A stretch of 64,000 nucleotides of DNA. Origin: Nostoc sp. MS1. Lineage in GTDB: Bacteria > Cyanobacteriota > Cyanobacteriia > Cyanobacteriales > Nostocaceae. The stretch covers positions 7,065,501 through 7,129,500 of the forward strand of contig NZ_AP023441.1 in the NCBI RefSeq assembly GCF_019976755.1. Reading direction: 5' to 3'. The number at the start of each line of letters is the position of its first letter. Within the stretch, counting starts at the first letter, position 1. The position numbers and the translations under genes were made by a program. Of this stretch, positions 61,225 through 64,000 are shown in pieces. Under the pieces are notes generated by a model. The model was given only the letters and a program-made list of their open reading frames with translations, made no database searches and was not told the origin of the DNA.

Positions 61225-64000
61225 ATGGGCAAGCGCTTATCACAAGTTTGGCAACAATTTCGGCAATCATTTTCAGTATCAGAGACTTTCAATACAAGTA
61301 TTGACACAGGTAAAGCAGTTTTAGAAGCAGCCAAAACCCTTAAAGAACAGAGTGCTAGTCTAGAAATTCTCAAACCAGTTCTACAAAACTCATCTTCCTT
61401 ATTAGATGTGTTGTGTTCACCGATGGCGCAGGTAGTAGGTGCAGGGTTGCCATTTGTACCAATTGGCATTGCTTTGTTAAAATTTGCCCGTGAAGTAAGC
61501 AAGCAAGACCCATCTTTAGAAGACTGTGTTTTCATAGTCAGTCAAGCAGCATATTTGGAAAGTACCAAAGAAATTTTGAGACTTTATCCTCATGTTAATT
61601 GGGATGCACAGCCGGATACTATTGAAGCGGTAACAAAACAACTACAAAAACTTGATGATGTTGAATTAGATTATCAAAGTGCAAGTCAAGTAATCACCTG
61701 CTTCCATAAATCTAAATTAGCAGATATTTTCAACCAAGTTTTATTAAGCAGATTAGCAGCAGCAAAGATTTCTTCAGAATTTGCCCAACTCGTAACGCAG
61801 CGTATAGCTTGGAACACTCACCGCTACATTCTTCAAGCCTGGATAGAAGCTGGTGATGTCGTCAAAAATATCATACAACCTTCCTTGGGCGACTGGCACA
61901 GAGAACAGCAAAAGTTTCAGAGTATTGATGATTATTTAGAAAAGCATATTGCTAAGAAACCTTTTGAATCTGTTTTTGATGAGAAATTTGCCTTTAAAGA
62001 TATTTATGTACCCATCAAAGCCAAACTTGTAGATACCAATGGCAAGATAGATGACGAAAAAGATTCATTTAATTTAGACACTTGGGCAAAAAAAATTCTG
62101 TTAAATGCGGATAACTTGGAACAAGTGATGTTCATCCAAGGAGGCCCAGGACGAGGTAAAAGTGTCTTCTGTAGAATGTTTGCTTATGCAGTGTGGCGAC
62201 AGTTATACCCACTTTGGACACCGATTTTAATTAGGCTCAGAGATATCGATACTTTTGAATCGCGGTTAGAAAATACCATCAAAGCAGAATTAAAATATAA
62301 CTTCATTCAAGGTGATGCAAGCTGGTTAACTAATCCCAATACGCGGTTTTTATTTATCCTTGATGGTTTTGATGAACTGCATATTGAAACAAGACATAAC
62401 CTTAAGTTGGGAGACTTCATTAAACAAGTAGCAGGATTTCAAAAAGAGTGTAAAGACTACGGTGAAATGGGGCATCGAGTCATCATTACTGGTAGGTCGA
62501 TGGCTTTACAAGGTATCCCTGACTTACCCCGGAATTTGGAACGGGTGGAGATTGTGGAAATGGATAGACAACTCCAACAGCAATGGTTAAATAAATGGGA
62601 AACTGTACAAATACATAAAGGTAAAACCGCAGCATTTGAGCAGTTTTTGCAAAGTGATAAATGTCCTCATGAAGTTAAGAAATTAGCTCAAGAACCGCTA
62701 CTGCTTTACTTATTAGCGGCAATGTATCGAGATTGGAAGTTAGATATTCATAAGTTAGAGCAAGCAAGTGATCATCGCACCGCTAAAATTATCATTTACC
62801 AAGAAGCTGTAAATTGGGTACTGACTAAACAGCGTTCAGAACGAGATGGTACAGATTTAAACATTGGTTTAACTAAACAAAAGCCGGAAGATTTAAAACG
62901 CATTCTTACAGAAGCGGCTGTTTGTGTTGTCCAGTCTGGTGGTGAGTTTGCTTCGATGTCAATGTTAGAAACACGTTTACAAGATGATGAAACAGCCAAG
63001 GCGTTAATTGAAAAAGCCAAAGAGAAATTAGGTGATGAAGCACTTAAAACAGCCTTGGCAGCATTTTATATTCGTCCTGCGGAAAAACAAGAAGGCGGGG
63101 TTGAGTTCTTTCATAAAAGTTTTGGGGAGTTTCTCTTTGCTGAACGCCTCAAAGCACGGCTGAAAGCGTGGACGCAATATTATGATGCGGATGATGGGAG
63201 ACAGCCGATTATTTCTGAAGTCTCAATGAATTGGGAAATATATGATTTACTTGGTTATGGTGGGTTAACATGGGAAATTGTAGATTATTTGATGGGGTTG
63301 TTAACAGAAAATCAAGATTTTCCTTGGGTGGAATTATTTAAACGGTTAGACAAGTTTTACAGCAAATGGTGTCAAGGGAAATTCATTGATACGGCTGAGG
63401 AGACTTTACCCCAGAAGAAGTTGCGACAGTTACAAAGGTATGGAATTACAGGGTTAGGTCAGCGTCAGGTTGATGTTTATGCAGGGTTGAATGTGATGAT
63501 TCTGCTTTTGGAGTTACACCGTTATGCCCAAGAGCGAGATGATATTAAAGAAGAAATTGTCTTTTATCCATCTGGTAAACCAGAAGAAAATTTTAGAACA
63601 ACTCAATTGCTTCGCATCATCAACTACAGTGAGGGCTTAGAGTTAGGGAATTTTATTAAAATAGTTGGGCAATTTCTCAGTGGCGCAGACCTCAGTGGCG
63701 CAGACCTCAGTGGCGCAGACCTCAGTGGCGCAGACCTCAGTGGCGCAAGCCTCAGTGGCGTAGACCTCAGTGGCGCAGACCTCAGCGACACATCCCTCAG
63801 TCACGCAGACCTCAATGGTGCAGACTTCAGCCGCGCAGACCTCAGTCACGTAAGCCTCTATGGCGCAGACCTCAGTCACGCAGACCTCACTTACGCAGAC
63901 CTCTATGGCGCAGACCTCAGCGACACATACCTCACTGACGCAGACCTCAGTCGCGTAGACCTCAGTCACGCAGGCCTCTATGGCGCAGACCTCAGTGGCA
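61225..64000 (+). CDS. NACHT (STAND) NTPase with C-terminal pentapeptide repeats, 3' end outside window
   Basis: The ATG at 61225 opens a frame to the right edge (925 codons visible). The N-terminal region (about 1-230) is helical, with a hydrophobic MAQVVGAGLPFVPIGIALLK (about 71-90). The NACHT domain has Walker A FIQGGPGRGKSVF (about 304-316) and Walker B FLFILDGFDELHI (about 375). Helical and winged parts follow, then the domain shared with the preceding protein (about 630-810), and pentapeptide repeats (SGADL type) from about 812 to the edge. STAND proteins sense a ligand by their repeats and then activate the N-terminal effector. It is 104 nt behind its NACHT-less paralogue. Confidence 0.9.
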   Translation, partial: MGKRLSQVWQQFRQSFSVSETFNTSIDTGKAVLEAAKTLKEQSASLEILKPVLQNSSSLLDVLCSPMAQVVGAGLPFVPIGIALLKFAREVSKQDPSLEDCVFIVSQAAYLESTKEILRLYPHVNWDAQPDTIEAVTKQLQKLDDVELDYQSASQVITCFHKSKLADIFNQVLLSRLAAAKISSEFAQLVTQRIAWNTHRYILQAWIEAGDVVKNIIQPSLGDWHREQQKFQSIDDYLEKHIAKKPFESVFDEKFAFKDIYVPIKAKLVDTNGKIDDEKDSFNLDTWAKKILLNADNLEQVMFIQGGPGRGKSVFCRMFAYAVWRQLYPLWTPILIRLRDIDTFESRLENTIKAELKYNFIQGDASWLTNPNTRFLFILDGFDELHIETRHNLKLGDFIKQVAGFQKECKDYGEMGHRVIITGRSMALQGIPDLPRNLERVEIVEMDRQLQQQWLNKWETVQIHKGKTAAFEQFLQSDKCPHEVKKLAQEPLLLYLLAAMYRDWKLDIHKLEQASDHRTAKIIIYQEAVNWVLTKQRSERDGTDLNIGLTKQKPEDLKRILTEAAVCVVQSGGEFASMSMLETRLQDDETAKALIEKAKEKLGDEALKTALAAFYIRPAEKQEGGVEFFHKSFGEFLFAERLKARLKAWTQYYDADDGRQPIISEVSMNWEIYDLLGYGGLTWEIVDYLMGLLTENQDFPWVELFKRLDKFYSKWCQGKFIDTAEETLPQKKLRQLQRYGITGLGQRQVDVYAGLNVMILLLELHRYAQERDDIKEEIVFYPSGKPEENFRTTQLLRIINYSEGLELGNFIKIVGQFLSGADLSGADLSGADLSGADLSGASLSGVDLSGADLSDTSLSHADLNGADFSRADLSHVSLYGADLSHADLTYADLYGADLSDTYLTDADLSRVDLSHAGLYGADLSG
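63675..64000 (+). repeat. 15-bp tandem repeat coding for SGADL units
   Basis: GGCGCAGACCTCAGT is repeated head to tail, almost exactly at 63680-63750 and with substitutions later, up to the window edge. This looks recently expanded. Confidence 0.9.

Noticed and set aside
61197..61535. 112-codon minus-strand frame at the start of the NACHT gene
   Set aside because: Antisense to the helical N-terminal region of the NACHT protein; no ribosome site.
63643..63969. 108-codon minus-strand frame made of EVCATEVCVTEVC repeats
   Set aside because: Antisense of the SGADL repeat DNA; no other support.

Overview
The window looks like chromosome of a filamentous, probably heterocyst-forming cyanobacterium of the Nostoc/Anabaena group. 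The evidence is the very frequent HIP1 octamer GCGATCGC, the short tandem repeats between genes (TCATTAGT, CAACTGT and GGGGAGAT types), an alternative respiratory terminal oxidase operon, an AT-rich background, and many large signalling proteins (Ser/Thr kinases with WD40 or SH3b domains, pentapeptide-repeat, TPR and NACHT proteins). I see no tRNA, rRNA, CRISPR array or complete insertion sequence.

Layout. 1-4510 (minus): a fatty acyl-AMP ligase with its own carrier domain followed by a type I polyketide synthase that runs off the left edge, a lipo-initiated natural-product pathway. 5.4-5.8 kb: a probable sensor-kinase remnant. 5.8-25 kb: a carbohydrate oxidation and respiration block. On the minus strand are an SDR glucose dehydrogenase, glycogen debranching enzyme, GH15 glucoamylase and a cupin. 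On the plus strand are two DUF2231 membrane proteins, coxB-coxA-coxC of an ARTO-type oxidase, a small membrane protein, a type II NADH dehydrogenase and a VOC protein, then an AI-2E transporter. These are followed by an SMP-30 lactonase with DoxX (minus) and a GMC flavin oxidoreductase (plus). A gluconokinase lies at 41 kb. Together they can be read as glucan to glucose to gluconate to 6-phosphogluconate, with electrons passing through quinone to the oxidase; this is an inference. 25.1-26 kb: a rhodopsin remnant beside a 524-bp inverted-repeat element. 26-31 kb: a CLC channel with CBS and Usp domains, then an OmpR-type two-component pair and a solitary CRISPR-repeat-like 37-mer.

31-51 kb is a mixed region: small conserved proteins, two Ser/Thr kinases, a VanX-like dipeptidase, a degraded response regulator, a GNAT enzyme, an AAA ATPase/TPR operon with ten near-identical 120-bp repeats, a DUF442 phosphatase-like protein, a PLD/EF-hand/helix-hairpin-helix lipoprotein, a cysteine desulfurase, a proline-rich PPC protein and a DUF1995 protein. 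50-52 kb holds a divergent TetR/Rieske oxygenase pair with a palindromic operator candidate. 52-59 kb is an exoprotein block: a PEP-CTERM protein, a calpain-like protease with a PPC domain and a large zinc metalloprotease. 59.4-64 kb holds a NACHT-less pentapeptide protein immediately upstream of its NACHT-containing paralogue, which runs off the right edge; the pair looks like a STAND-type conflict or cell-death locus.

The signals most worth a second look are the truncated rhodopsin with the inverted-repeat element, the sugar-oxidation/quinol-oxidase block, the NACHT pair and the AAA/TPR operon. All names rest on motifs read by eye; no database search was possible.
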